Positions 1 to 8,439 of a stretch of DNA of 64,000 nucleotides are shown piece by piece (position 1 is the stretch's first letter; every line of letters starts with the position of its first letter). The notes below the pieces were generated by a model. The model ran no database searches. It was not told where the DNA came from and worked only from the letters and a program-made list of their open reading frames with translations. The position numbers were made by a program, and so were the translations under genes. Source of the DNA: Nitrospinaceae bacterium (GTDB lineage: Bacteria; Nitrospinota; Nitrospinia; Nitrospinales; VA-1); NCBI GenBank assembly GCA_029261595.1, contig JAJDAZ010000049.1, positions 1-64,000 of the forward strand, read 5' to 3'.

Positions 1-414
1 ATCATGAACAAATTTTCTTTGCGCACTCAAGGATCGCAAAGTGAAATCAAAATCAAACTCGACCCGCCTGCTCTCGGAACCGTACGAATGAATATTTCCA
101 CATCAGGAGATTCGGTGCGCACGGTGGTCATTGCGGAAAACCATGCGGTCAAGCAGATCATCGAAAACAATTTGATTCAACTTCGAGACTCCATGAATGG
201 CCAGGGATTGAAAGTGGAAAGTTTCACCGTGCTCGTGGGCGGCGACGAGGGCCAGGCAGGGCAACAAAACACGCCCAATGAAGGCTTCTCACATTATGCG
301 GGTTCCTCGGAGGCGCAAAACAATGGGGTCTCTGAAACGCTTGCAGACAATGCGCCGGTGGGAGCGATGCGAATTCTCAATGGAGATTCCCAGTCGATCA
401 GCGTCATCGCCTAA
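1..414 (+). CDS. fliK: flagellar hook-length control protein FliK, C-terminal part
   Basis: The reading frame is open from the first base of the window, so this is the 3' end of a longer gene. The visible residues form the FliK C-terminal domain (Flg_hook type), with the characteristic stretch KLDPPALGTVRM followed by an amphipathic segment and LKVESFTVLVGG. In the family this domain contacts FlhB and switches flagellar export from hook to filament substrates once the hook reaches its length. The last 45 residues are low-complexity, rich in N, G, S and Q, as is usual for the FliK tail. It lies 55 bases before flgD, the usual fliK-flgD-flgE order. The Met at position 4 is probably internal. 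Confidence 0.85.
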   Translation: MMNKFSLRTQGSQSEIKIKLDPPALGTVRMNISTSGDSVRTVVIAENHAVKQIIENNLIQLRDSMNGQGLKVESFTVLVGGDEGQAGQQNTPNEGFSHYAGSSEAQNNGVSETLADNAPVGAMRILNGDSQSISVIA

Positions 415-469
415 AGAACGTAACTCAACGAAAATTGAATTTAAATCAGAATTTCTGGAGATTTAAAAA

Positions 470-1132
470 ATGATAACAGGTTTGACACCCATCGCTACAG
501 AATCGACCGCGGCAGCCACCAATATTGCAGGCAGTCAGTCCTTGGGCAAGGAGGATTTTCTCCAACTTTTGGTGGCGCAGCTTCAGGCGCAGGACCCGCT
601 GGACCCACAGAGTGCGGAAGATTTCAGTGCTCAATTGGCACAGTTCAGCGCTCTTGAGCAAATGACTAATGTCAATACCAACCTCGAACAAACCCAAAAA
701 TTTGAACAAGCGATCAATAATTCGGCGCTGATCAACCTGATCGGAAAAAATGTCGATTCGCCGGGACGTCTGATCGATTTTAACTCCGGGGAAGTGAAGA
801 CGTTGAAATTTTCTTTAGCTGAAGATGCGGCCGAGGTGGAAGTGGATGTCCTGGATAGCGCCGGTAACACAGTGAAGACCTTGAAAGTTAATGAGCTGAT
901 CGCGGGCAATAATCAGGCGGTTTGGAATGGAACGGATGCAGAAGGCAACCCGGTTCAACCCGGCGCTTATACCTTTGGGGTAAAAGCCAAAAATGCCAAA
1001 GGCGATGAAGTTGATGCTCAAACCTTTATATCTGGAAAAATCAGTGATGTGGTTTTTGAAGAAAATGGATCTTTTGCCATAGTGAACGGTCAAAAAATAC
1101 CCGTGGCCGAAATCTCTCGCGTCGGCACTTAA
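470..1132 (+). CDS. flgD: flagellar basal-body rod modification (hook cap) protein FlgD
   Basis: 220 residues, normal for FlgD. The N-terminal signature GKEDFLQLLVAQLQAQDPLDP (residues about 27-47) is the FlgD hallmark, followed by a stretch ending in EQMTNVNTNL. The C-terminal half carries the FlgD Ig-like region (VWNGTDAEGNPVQPGAYTF). FlgD caps the growing hook and lets FlgE subunits fold in place; it is exported by the flagellar type III apparatus and has no Sec signal. A GGAG-type ribosome site lies upstream of the ATG. It sits between fliK and flgE in one transcription unit, with a 24-base gap to flgE. Confidence 0.95.
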   Translation: MITGLTPIATESTAAATNIAGSQSLGKEDFLQLLVAQLQAQDPLDPQSAEDFSAQLAQFSALEQMTNVNTNLEQTQKFEQAINNSALINLIGKNVDSPGRLIDFNSGEVKTLKFSLAEDAAEVEVDVLDSAGNTVKTLKVNELIAGNNQAVWNGTDAEGNPVQPGAYTFGVKAKNAKGDEVDAQTFISGKISDVVFEENGSFAIVNGQKIPVAEISRVGT

Positions 1133-1156
1133 AAAAATAGAAAAGGAGTTTCACTC

Positions 1157-2395
1157 ATGGCATTAATCAGTGCATTATTCACAGGCGTATCGGGACTTAC
1201 GAGTAACTCTCAGGCGTTGAATGTGATAGGCGATAATATCGCCAATGTCAATACGGTTGGTTTCAAGGGAAGTAAGGCGGTCTTCAGCGATGTCTTCAGC
1301 ACTTTGCTCGCCAACGGAGATACGACCAGCCAGGTGGGGCGAGGATCGCAGTTGCAAGGCGTTCTCCAGTCGTTTTCCCAGGGGGCTTTCGAGGCATCCT
1401 CCAACGCCCTGGATCTGGCCGTGGACGGGTCGGGATTTTTTATGGTCAATAACGGGTTAGGAAATTTTTATACCCGAAACGGGCAATTTCGTCTGAACGA
1501 TCAGGGAGTGGTCCAGGCTCCCACCGGAGAAGTTTTGCAGGGGTTTAAAATAACAAATGGTAACACCTCATCCAGTATAACGGATATCGATCTGGCGGGC
1601 GTGCAGTCCGCGCCGCAGGCAAGCACGCAATTCACGATGGGGGCCAATCTCAACGCCGCGTCCTCAGGCGGGACCACTTTCACCTCGCCGATCACCTTAT
1701 TCAACTCGGTGGGGTCTCAGGTTATCCTGAGCATGACGTTCACCAAGGCCACGACTGGAAACACCTGGTCCTATGTGGCCAGCCCTTCGCAGGGAGCCGT
1801 CACATCGGGAGCGTCGGGAACCGTCACGTTTGATTCCACCGGGCAAATATCCACAATCAACGGAGGAGCCATTGCCGATCAAACCCTTGTCATCGATTAT
1901 TCCAGCGCCAATCCGCCCGCGAACACTCAATCTCTGACCTGGGATCTGGTCGATTCCACAGGAGCCACAAACGGTAAGTTAACCGGGTTTGCGGCGGAAT
2001 CGAACAACAACTCACTGGTTCAGGACGGCTTTCCGACAGGAACGCTGATCGGCCTGTCTGTCAATTCCAAAGGCGTTATCTCTGGTTTGTTCAACAACGG
2101 TCAGTCCGACAATTTGTTTCAGGTCGCTCTGGCAGACTTTCTGGCTCCTACCGGGTTGAGCCGTGTCGGTCAAAATCTATTTGCCGAATCGGGCTCATCC
2201 GGTCAGCCAATCATCGGCGCGGCGGAATCGGGAGGATTCGGGTCGGTGCTCGGCAGCTCGCTGGAATTGTCCAACGTTGACCTGGCATCCGAATTCGTCA
2301 CCATGATCCAGACCCAGCAGGCGTTTCAAGCCAGCGCCAGGGTCATCACCACAACCGACGATCTCTTGACGGAAACCGTGAACCTGGTTCGATAA
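1157..2395 (+). CDS. flgE: flagellar hook protein FlgE
   Basis: 412 residues. The N-terminal rod/hook signature (LFTGVSGLTSNSQALNVIGD, then NIANVNTVGFK) and the C-terminal VDLASEFVTMIQTQQAFQAS helix frame a Ser/Gly/Thr-rich central region, as in FlgE and FlgF/FlgG-type axial proteins. Length and position after flgD favour FlgE over FlgF or FlgG. An AAGGAG ribosome site precedes the ATG. It polymerises into the universal joint between the basal body and the filament. A strong terminator follows directly, so this is the end of the flagellar operon. Confidence 0.95.
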   Translation: MALISALFTGVSGLTSNSQALNVIGDNIANVNTVGFKGSKAVFSDVFSTLLANGDTTSQVGRGSQLQGVLQSFSQGAFEASSNALDLAVDGSGFFMVNNGLGNFYTRNGQFRLNDQGVVQAPTGEVLQGFKITNGNTSSSITDIDLAGVQSAPQASTQFTMGANLNAASSGGTTFTSPITLFNSVGSQVILSMTFTKATTGNTWSYVASPSQGAVTSGASGTVTFDSTGQISTINGGAIADQTLVIDYSSANPPANTQSLTWDLVDSTGATNGKLTGFAAESNNNSLVQDGFPTGTLIGLSVNSKGVISGLFNNGQSDNLFQVALADFLAPTGLSRVGQNLFAESGSSGQPIIGAAESGGFGSVLGSSLELSNVDLASEFVTMIQTQQAFQASARVITTTDDLLTETVNLVR

Positions 2396-2424
2396 TTCAC
2401 GATTTTAAAGTCAGGATCTCCTGA

Positions 2425-2456
2425 GGCCCGGGCTCACGCCCGGGCCTTTTTATTTT
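2425..2456 (+). terminator. Rho-independent terminator after flgE
   Basis: A perfect 9-bp GC-only stem (2425-2433 with 2438-2446) closes a 4-base loop and is followed by a T-rich run (2447-2456). It stands 29 bases after the flgE stop and separates the flagellar operon from the next gene. Confidence 0.92.
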
Positions 2457-2505
2457 GGAAAAAATACATTCTTTGTTTAAACCTGTTTTTTGATAAAGTG
2501 TCGGC

Positions 2506-3423
2506 ATGAACAGAGACTCTCAAATACAGGAAGTAAAATCCGCCACCCTGCTGCGCTTCAACGAACTGTGGAAACAAAATTTTCAGGCCAACCTGAGCGC
2601 CATCCAGAGAAACCCCGGCGTCGCTTCTTTGAAGAACAAGTTGAAGAACCTGCCCGCCATTGTGATCGGCGCGGGTCCGTCGCTGGATAAAAACATCCGC
2701 TTCCTCGGCCAGGCGAAAGACAAAGCCGTTCTCATCGCCAGTGACGCTGCGCTCAAGCCGCTGCTGGCCCACAATATCGTGCCTTCCTTTGTGGTCTGTC
2801 TCGACCCGCAGGAAGAGATCACTAAATTTTTTAAAGGTGCGTCGTCACGCGGAATGACGCTGGTGGCGCCGTCGATCATCCATCCGCAAGTGCTCGACAT
2901 TTGGGAAGGCAATGTGATTTTTTACAGTAAATTTGCGCCGGACATTGCCACCCTCACCCAAATTCAGCGGCAAGCGCCGCATCTCGGCCACCTCACACCG
3001 GGCGGGACGGTGTTGTCCATAGCTTACGATCTGGCGTTTCAAAGTGGCGCTAACCCGATCCTGTTTATGGGGCAGGACCTGTCTTATCCGCAGAAAAAAA
3101 CCCACAGCCGGGAAGGTGAAAATGCGGACGCACAACTGGCCGCGACCTACGAGCGTCAACAGGAAAATATTGTTCAGGAAATCGACATCAATGGGCGGAG
3201 CCTGCCGACACTCAAGGCAATGTCGGTGTCGAAGCAGTGGTTCAACTGGGCGTTCACTACCTGGAAGCGCGAAGGTCCGGTCACGATCATCAATTGCAGC
3301 GAGGCGGGGATATTGACCGAGCATTGTCAGTTGATGCCGCTCAGTGAAGCGATCTATAAATATTGCCGGAAGAAAATTAACGTCGCCTGGGCGTTGAAAA
3401 AAGCCCTGAATAAAAAACGGTGA
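2506..3423 (+). CDS. DUF115 / MptE-like (motility accessory factor-type) protein
   Basis: 305 residues. The motif IGAGPSLDKN (from about residue 54) followed by VLIASDAALKPLL and FVVCLDPQE is the signature of the DUF115/MptE-like family, which includes archaeal 6-hydroxymethylpterin diphosphokinase and bacterial motility accessory factors (Maf) that put nonulosonic acids on flagellin. GGTVLSIAYDLAFQSGANPILFMGQDLSY is also typical of the family and is only partly quoted here as its key motifs: GGTVLSIA and GQDLSY. Its place right after flgE favours a role in flagellin glycosylation, but this is an inference from position. It has its own start region after the flgE terminator and its own terminator. 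Confidence 0.75.
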   Translation: MNRDSQIQEVKSATLLRFNELWKQNFQANLSAIQRNPGVASLKNKLKNLPAIVIGAGPSLDKNIRFLGQAKDKAVLIASDAALKPLLAHNIVPSFVVCLDPQEEITKFFKGASSRGMTLVAPSIIHPQVLDIWEGNVIFYSKFAPDIATLTQIQRQAPHLGHLTPGGTVLSIAYDLAFQSGANPILFMGQDLSYPQKKTHSREGENADAQLAATYERQQENIVQEIDINGRSLPTLKAMSVSKQWFNWAFTTWKREGPVTIINCSEAGILTEHCQLMPLSEAIYKYCRKKINVAWALKKALNKKR

Positions 3424-3524
3424 AAAATTTGGTTTATTCTGTCCCCCCTTCGACATACCCCTAGGGGGCATGAGGCAAAGGTGAAATATAACAGGCTCAG
3501 GGTGACAAATCAAACCCCCCCCAA

Positions 3525-3552
3525 CCCCCTTTACAAAAGGGGGAGGTTTTTT
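3525..3552 (+). terminator. terminator between the DUF115 gene and msrP
   Basis: An 8-bp stem (3525-3532 with 3536-3543) around a 3-base loop is followed by T6 (3547-3552) ending at the msrP stop codon. It can serve the plus-strand DUF115 gene. C-rich sequence on the left gives a weaker mirror element for msrP. Confidence 0.75.
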
Positions 3553-4542
3553 CTACGCATAAAGCTCGGCGACCAAATCCCCGTAGCCGTTATATTTCTG
3601 CGTGGCGTAGATCTCTCCGGTGCCGATCATCTTCTCCCGCCGTTGCGACCAGCGCGGATGCGGGACATCCGGGTTGACATTGGCTTCGAAATCGTATTCC
3701 TTGGGGATCAGAGTGTTCCAGAAGGTCGCGGGTTTCGCTACGGTGAATTCGATCTTGACGATGGACTTGATACTTTTGAAGCCGTACTTCCACGGTGTTA
3801 CCAAGCGGATCGGGGCACCGTGCTGGCGGGGTAGAGTGTGTCCGTAAACGCCGGTGGCGATGAAGGTCAATTCGTGCACCGCCTCTGCCATCGTCAGCGC
3901 TTCGGTGTAAGGCCAGGGCAGGTTGCTGAAACGTTGTTGTCCGGGGGCGGAGCTTGGATCGTCGAAACTTGTGAATTTGACATATCGGGCGTTTGACTTC
4001 GGTTGCACTTTGTCGATCAGATCCGACATTTGAAAACCGTTCCACGGGACGACCATCGCCCAGGTTTCCACACAGCGGTGGCGGTACACGCGCTCTTCCG
4101 GGTCGAACATTTTGATAAAGTCATCGATGGCGTATTTGCCGGGTTTCTCCACCAGCCCGCCGATTTCGATGTCCCAGGGTCGGGGGTTGAAGGCATCGAT
4201 CGTTTGCCACACGCGGTCTTTCTCGGCGCTGAATTCATAAAAGTTGTTGTATTTGAGAGCCACGCTTTCGTAGGTCATGGGGCGTCTAATGGTGTAATCG
4301 GGGCTGCGCTTTAAGTTGCGAGCTGGAGGCAAGGCGGTGGCCGGGTTGCTTGCAAATAATTTCTCTGCCAGTTTGGACTCTGCGTTTTTAGCGAATGCTG
4401 GCGGCGCGAACAGGGCGCCTGCGATGCCGACTGTGGTGAAGCCCAGCAACTTTAAAAAATGCCGACGGTTGTTGAATACGTTTTCAGGAGTGATCTCTTT
4501 TTCGGGGATATGCCAGGCTTTCGGGAGGATGAGTTGGCTCAT
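3553..4542 (-). CDS. msrP: protein-methionine-sulfoxide reductase catalytic subunit MsrP (YedY-like)
   Basis: 329 residues with a Tat signal (RRHFLK at residues 26-31, then a hydrophobic stretch ending APPAFA), so it is exported folded with its molybdopterin cofactor. The sulfite-oxidase-type fold is shown by YRHRCVETWAMVVPW, where Cys157 is the expected molybdenum ligand, and by GHTLPRQHGAPIRLV and PWKYGFKSIKSI. The family reduces methionine sulfoxide in periplasmic proteins using quinol electrons passed through the membrane heme protein MsrQ. No msrQ is next to it here. The gene is divergent from an endonuclease gene with a 50-base gap. Confidence 0.93.
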   Translation of the reverse strand: MSQLILPKAWHIPEKEITPENVFNNRRHFLKLLGFTTVGIAGALFAPPAFAKNAESKLAEKLFASNPATALPPARNLKRSPDYTIRRPMTYESVALKYNNFYEFSAEKDRVWQTIDAFNPRPWDIEIGGLVEKPGKYAIDDFIKMFDPEERVYRHRCVETWAMVVPWNGFQMSDLIDKVQPKSNARYVKFTSFDDPSSAPGQQRFSNLPWPYTEALTMAEAVHELTFIATGVYGHTLPRQHGAPIRLVTPWKYGFKSIKSIVKIEFTVAKPATFWNTLIPKEYDFEANVNPDVPHPRWSQRREKMIGTGEIYATQKYNGYGDLVAELYA

Positions 4543-4592
4543 GAAAATGTTCCTTGTGGATGTTGCTTAGAAAGAATTGCTATAATTTAGCC

Positions 4593-5369
4593 ATGTGCTC
4601 TCTACTGCGTTTCTTGACCGCTCTTGCCACCATTTTATTATACCACCCGGTCCCGGCACTTTCGCAAGCGCTGGGTGACGAGTTGTTTGCGCCTTCCCAG
4701 ACGATCAGCGTTGAACTCGCGAAAAAACAGCTGAAAAAAATCTATTTGCAAGGAAACCACCCCAAGACCCTGCACTGCGGATGTTTCTTCGACAAAATCC
4801 AGCAGGTGTATCCTGAAATTTGTGATCATGGGCCGAAAGGGACGGGGGATAAACGCCTGCGCAAAACTCTCAAATGGGTGCACGCGGTTCCCGTTGCCAC
4901 TTTCGCCAAACCTCTGAAATGCTGGGATGAAGCCCTTTGCCGCCGCGACGGCAAGGGAAAAGGCAAGGGTTCCCGCTGTTGCAATGTCATGTCGCACAAG
5001 TTCAAGACCCGGGAAGCGGACATGCACAACCTGTTTCCCGCCATTGACACAGAGGATGGGGAGCGGAAGGAGTCCCCCGCTGTGTTCGGCGGTATGGGGG
5101 AATACAGATTTTGCAAAGACAAAAGCACGTCCGCGTTAAGCCCACGGTTAGGCGCGAAAGGTGACATCGCCCGGGCTTATTTTTACATGTCCCGCCAATA
5201 TGGGTTGAAAATTGCAGAAGCCATGGAAGCCCGATTGTGGGCCTGGCATTTCGAGGACCCGCCGGATGCCTGGGAAGAGGAGAGAAACTCCCTCATCGAA
5301 ATGGAACAGGGCAACCGCAACCCGTTTATCGACCGCCCGGAAGGGGTCGAACGGGTGAAGGATTTTTAA
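4593..5369 (+). CDS. endonuclease I family secreted nuclease
   Basis: About 258 residues from the chosen ATG, which starts a Sec signal peptide (MCSLLRFLTALATILLY, cleavage near ALSQA). An in-frame start 39 bases upstream would put charged residues before it. The Endonuclease_1 signature is clear: READMHNLFPAI (about residues 141-152), the Cys-rich region around ALCRRDGKGKGKGSRCCNV, and a C-terminal NPFIDRPEGVERV. The family cuts DNA non-specifically in the periplasm or outside the cell. The TATAAT at 4581-4586 lies only 6 bases before the ATG, so a leaderless transcript is possible. The stop is one base from the convergent pentapeptide gene. Confidence 0.85.
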   Translation: MCSLLRFLTALATILLYHPVPALSQALGDELFAPSQTISVELAKKQLKKIYLQGNHPKTLHCGCFFDKIQQVYPEICDHGPKGTGDKRLRKTLKWVHAVPVATFAKPLKCWDEALCRRDGKGKGKGSRCCNVMSHKFKTREADMHNLFPAIDTEDGERKESPAVFGGMGEYRFCKDKSTSALSPRLGAKGDIARAYFYMSRQYGLKIAEAMEARLWAWHFEDPPDAWEEERNSLIEMEQGNRNPFIDRPEGVERVKDF

Positions 5370-5370
5370 A

Positions 5371-5804
5371 TTAACGGCACCGGCTTTGTGGGGAAACTGG
5401 AGGTAGCAGGGTATTTTCATCCGTTATGGCTTGAGCGATTTGTTCTTGAGAAAGCCCGACCGCACGCCTTAAATCGGCGCCCTGCAAGTAAGTTCCATCC
5501 AGATTCGCGTTTTTCAAATTGGCCTCTGTCAGGTCAGCCCACATCAGATCGGTTTCTTCCAGATTCGCGTCCTGCAATTGCGCCTGGATGAGCCGGGCAT
5601 CCTGAAGGTTGGCCCCGCGCAAGTCCGCCCGCTGTAAATTGGCCCGGAAAAGATCGGCTCCTTGAAGATGGGCTTCCACCAAGATGGCATCTTTGAGGTT
5701 GGCGGTTTGCAGATGGGCTTCGCTCAATTCAGCTTTTTCCCGGCGTTGCCCCTGGCTTCAAACCAGAGCCGGTGTTGTGTCAAAATCAATTCCAGGTCAA
5801 CCAT
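5371..5804 (-). pseudogene. pentapeptide-repeat protein with a one-base frameshift
   Basis: The main open frame codes about 118 residues of A(D/N)LxxA pentapeptide repeats (ADLRGANLQD, ANLEETDLMW, ADLTEANLKN), which fold as a right-handed quadrilateral beta-helix. A better start exists at the ATG ending at 5804, with a purine-rich ribosome site, in the neighbouring frame. It reads MVDLELILTQHRLWFEARGN, a usual lead-in for these proteins, and then stops. Adding one A to the A5 run (minus strand, plus-strand T5 at 5734-5738) joins both parts as AGKKAELSEAH. So this is a recent frameshift, a recoding site or a base error. It lies 14 bases after the His/Tyr-rich gene and is probably co-transcribed with it. 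No function can be assigned. Confidence 0.8.
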
Positions 5805-5818
5805 CGTTCTCTTATTGA

Positions 5819-6247
5819 TCAATGCCTGCGCTTCTGTGGATGCTGGTTGCTATGCCCAGGCCCTCGGCCATGACGATTATGGTGGCCATGATTCCTCCGT
5901 TCATTATACCTCCGCCCGCGATAGAAATGCCTGTTGCCGTAGTAATTGCCATAGGGTTTGTAGTATCGATACAGATCACGGTTACCGTAGTAGTGTTTGT
6001 TGTAACCATGGAGATGACCTCTGTAACCATACCGAAAGTGCTGACCGTGGCGGTGAGGACGATAGTGACCCGGAGAGTGTCTGCGGTGATGGCGTCCTGT
6101 AACAAACTGGATGGCGCCTTTAATCCCACTGGCATGATAACTAACCGGCGGTTTAACTGGTACTTTGTTTTTTGAACGCGCCAAAGCGTCGGAGTTTATC
6201 CCAAAAACAAATAAAGCGCCGGCAAGTAGGAGAAATTTTTTTTTCAT
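5819..6247 (-). CDS. secreted His/Tyr/Arg/Gly-rich low-complexity protein
   Basis: 142 residues: a Sec signal peptide (MKKKFLLLAGALFVFGINSD, cleavage near ALA), a short neutral segment with YHASGIKGAIQFV, then about 85 residues almost entirely H, Y, R, G, N. I recognise no catalytic domain. The composition suggests metal binding or a surface/matrix role, but that is inference. A strong AGGAGGG ribosome site precedes the ATG. It is the first gene of a small minus-strand unit with the pentapeptide gene. Confidence 0.7.
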   Translation of the reverse strand: MKKKFLLLAGALFVFGINSDALARSKNKVPVKPPVSYHASGIKGAIQFVTGRHHRRHSPGHYRPHRHGQHFRYGYRGHLHGYNKHYYGNRDLYRYYKPYGNYYGNRHFYRGRRYNERRNHGHHNRHGRGPGHSNQHPQKRRH

Positions 6248-6541
6248 GATGTGCCCTCCTGTCCAGAAATTTTTCAGATTCTAGGGGTTTTTCCTGCTTT
6301 AAAAATATTATGTAATGATATTTTAATGCATTTTTATTGTCAATTTTATTTGTATATTTGCTGGTAATTTCATGGAAACCGCCTTAAACTCAATATAATG
6401 GTAGAGTTTTTAAAGGCAATGATGGATCATAAATAATGATACAGGTAAGAATATCCTTAATAATAAGTGCAACATTTATTGTAAAATCGTATTGAATAGG
6501 TTACATTTTGGCGGTTCAAATATTTAATGAAGAGGTGTGGT
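6248..6541. other. AT-rich intergenic region between divergent genes
   Basis: About 290 bases, strongly AT-rich from 6295 to 6520, between the divergent His-rich gene and the MarR-like gene. It must hold both promoters. I see no perfect -35/-10 pair and no clear hairpin. A purine-rich AGAGG at 6531-6535 is the ribosome site for the gene at 6542. Confidence 0.5.
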
Positions 6542-6952
6542 ATGAAACTCAAATATACAGACGATCAGCGAAAAGAATATCTGAACATGATCGACCATGT
6601 GGGGCAGAACTGGCTTCATGTGTTCAAGGGCGATCCTGAATTTTATTCGGCCGCCTATTGGGATTTGTTGACGCGGATTTGGAAGAGCGGTCGACCGGTG
6701 AGAAAAACAGATGCATTGAAATTCATGATTGGCATCAAGAGTGCCCAGACAGCGGGTAAATACCTTGAAACCGCCATTGAACATGATTTTATCCGCGAAG
6801 AAGAAAACCCGAAAGATGCTCGCTCGAAGCTGGTAACCTTGTCTCCGGAGACGAGGGATCGGTTGGATAGGTTTTTTGATCTGGCGGTGGGCGAGGTTCG
6901 GGCCGCGCATCAGGCTATAGAGGAACTAAGCCTGCCTTTAGAAACTTCCTGA
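6542..6952 (+). CDS. MarR-like winged-helix transcriptional regulator
   Basis: 136 residues from the ATG at 6542, which has AGAGG six bases upstream; the ATG 15 bases earlier lies before that site. The central part carries a helix-turn-helix (PVRKTDALKFMIGIKSAQTA) and a wing ending NPKDARSKLVTLSPETRDRL, the D-x-R-S-K-x-V/L-x-L-T pattern of MarR proteins. Long N- and C-terminal helices would form the dimer interface. The ligand and targets are unknown. It is flanked by genes on the other strand, so it may regulate itself or the divergent His-rich gene. Confidence 0.65.
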   Translation: MKLKYTDDQRKEYLNMIDHVGQNWLHVFKGDPEFYSAAYWDLLTRIWKSGRPVRKTDALKFMIGIKSAQTAGKYLETAIEHDFIREEENPKDARSKLVTLSPETRDRLDRFFDLAVGEVRAAHQAIEELSLPLETS

Positions 6953-7040
6953 CACGAAGTGCTCTTCATCTTTCTTCAATCAGGAAAATTCCGCATAAAA
7001 AACCAAGTATGTGGAAAAGGGAAAGAAGAGAACGGGCACT

Positions 7041-8123
7041 TCAAGATTTTTCCTCGTGGGACAAAAATAATGAGCCCGTTCGAGTTTTCGTAAACAAATC
7101 AAAAGAAATGTCCTCTTGCTTTAGAAAACCCTGCGAGGGAAGGGCTCCCTCAGAAACCATTTCCAGCACCGCGCAAACGGATGCGGAAGTCGTCCACGAT
7201 ATCGCTTTCCAGGCCTTGCCTGCAATTTCTCTGGGAAAATAACTGCGCACGAATTCGTCCCGAAACAGTTTTTTACTTTTCCAACCTTCGACCGCCGCAT
7301 GCACATACACCACATCGTCGTTCACCGGTGGTTTGGCATGCACGAGAATTTTCCCCGCCAACTCACGTTTTTCACTCATAAAAAGTTCGTTAAAAAAAAA
7401 TCGCATCAATTGGCAATGTCCGGGGTAGCGGATGGTTTTGTAATTGAGGTGGGTGACTTTATTGTCATACGTCTCGCACATGGTTCCCAGGCCGCCGGAG
7501 GTGGTAAAGGCTTCCAGCTGCACGCCGTCGATGACGATGGTTTCAAGCCCTTCCATGGAGGGGATCTTAGATCTGCTCGAATCCTTAATCACTTCGCAGT
7601 CATTCAGGTACTCGTTAACCACACCCTCCGGTGACCAGTTGAACGCATAGCCAAGCATGCCACGTGGATGCTGGGGCAAAGCGCCCACTCTAAGTTCAAT
7701 GCTGCGCAACTTATCAAATGACCTGACTAAATCGGCTCCGACAATTCCAACAAGCCCCGGCGCGAGCCCGCATTGGGGAACCATGACACCTTTTGCAGTT
7801 TTCGCAAGTTTCCGGATGGCTTTGGTGGTTGCAATGTCTTCGGTAAGATCAAAATAATGACATCCTGTAGAATGGGCCATTTGGGCGACTGACAGATTCA
7901 GGTGATAGGGAAGGCAGGTCACAACCGCATCGCGACTTTTCAATAGCGATTTCAGACCCAGGCCGTCTTCAATATCCCCGGCCACCGTTTGAAAAGGGAA
8001 AGTCGAATTTTCGTCTCTATCAAAACCGGTCACCTGATACCCGTTTGTGTGCAAGAGCATGGCAACCAGCGCGCCGATTTTACCCAAACCGATTACCAGG
8101 ACGGAATTAATTTTTTTGCTCAT
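7041..8123 (-). CDS. saccharopine dehydrogenase-like NAD(P)-dependent oxidoreductase
   Basis: About 360 residues. The start at 8123 has a GGAGA site upstream; a longer frame adds 17 residues with no ribosome site. The N-terminus is a Rossmann fold (VLVIGLGKIGALVAMLL). DLTEDIATTKAI and MVPQCGLAPGLVGIVGADL are the pattern of the saccharopine dehydrogenase/lysine 6-dehydrogenase family. The substrate is not evident; family members act on amino-acid imines or saccharopine-type adducts in the cytoplasm. It stands alone, with no lysine-pathway gene beside it. Confidence 0.75.
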   Translation of the reverse strand: MSKKINSVLVIGLGKIGALVAMLLHTNGYQVTGFDRDENSTFPFQTVAGDIEDGLGLKSLLKSRDAVVTCLPYHLNLSVAQMAHSTGCHYFDLTEDIATTKAIRKLAKTAKGVMVPQCGLAPGLVGIVGADLVRSFDKLRSIELRVGALPQHPRGMLGYAFNWSPEGVVNEYLNDCEVIKDSSRSKIPSMEGLETIVIDGVQLEAFTTSGGLGTMCETYDNKVTHLNYKTIRYPGHCQLMRFFFNELFMSEKRELAGKILVHAKPPVNDDVVYVHAAVEGWKSKKLFRDEFVRSYFPREIAGKAWKAISWTTSASVCAVLEMVSEGALPSQGFLKQEDISFDLFTKTRTGSLFLSHEEKS

Positions 8124-8361
8124 TCGGTCTCCGATAGAAAAATGAATGTATATGGAACGCCAACGAGACAACAATAAAGCATATTGCTTTGGTGTTCAAC
8201 CGCCGATATGGGCATGCCAATTATTATTTCAAGTCGGAAAGCTGGCTTTTGATGAAACCGCTACTATTTGTTTTAAATGGTTTTAAAAGCAAATAATATG
8301 TATCGGCATAGCGAAAGCCTGTTCAGGCAATATGTTTTTATTGTGAATAGGTTCTTATTTG

Positions 8362-8390
8362 TTGACATTGGCCCATATATACAGTGATAT
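8362..8390 (+). promoter_or_regulatory. candidate sigma70 promoter for the glycan locus
   Basis: A perfect TTGACA box, 17-base spacer and a -10 matching only three of six consensus positions. It lies about 195 bases before the start of the GH-GT2 gene. Confidence 0.3.
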
Positions 8391-8421
8391 TGCCTTTCCC
8401 GTTTTAAGAAATGTTGTCTGG

Positions 8422-8439
8422 GTCACATTTTCATGTGAC
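8422..8439 (+). promoter_or_regulatory. 7-bp perfect inverted repeat, possible operator
   Basis: GTCACAT (8422-8428) and ATGTGAC (8433-8439) are perfect inverse copies separated by 4 bases. The site lies just downstream of the candidate promoter and about 150 bases before the glycan locus. It could bind a dimeric regulator or form a small leader hairpin; there is no T-run for a terminator. Confidence 0.45.

Noticed and set aside
2845-3513. Minus-strand frame of 222 residues opposite the DUF115 gene
   Set aside because: The DUF115 motifs are on the plus strand; this frame has no recognisable domain.
5662-6175. Plus-strand frames opposite the pentapeptide and His-rich genes
   Set aside because: They have no ribosome site and reflect the repetitive composition of the real genes on the minus strand.
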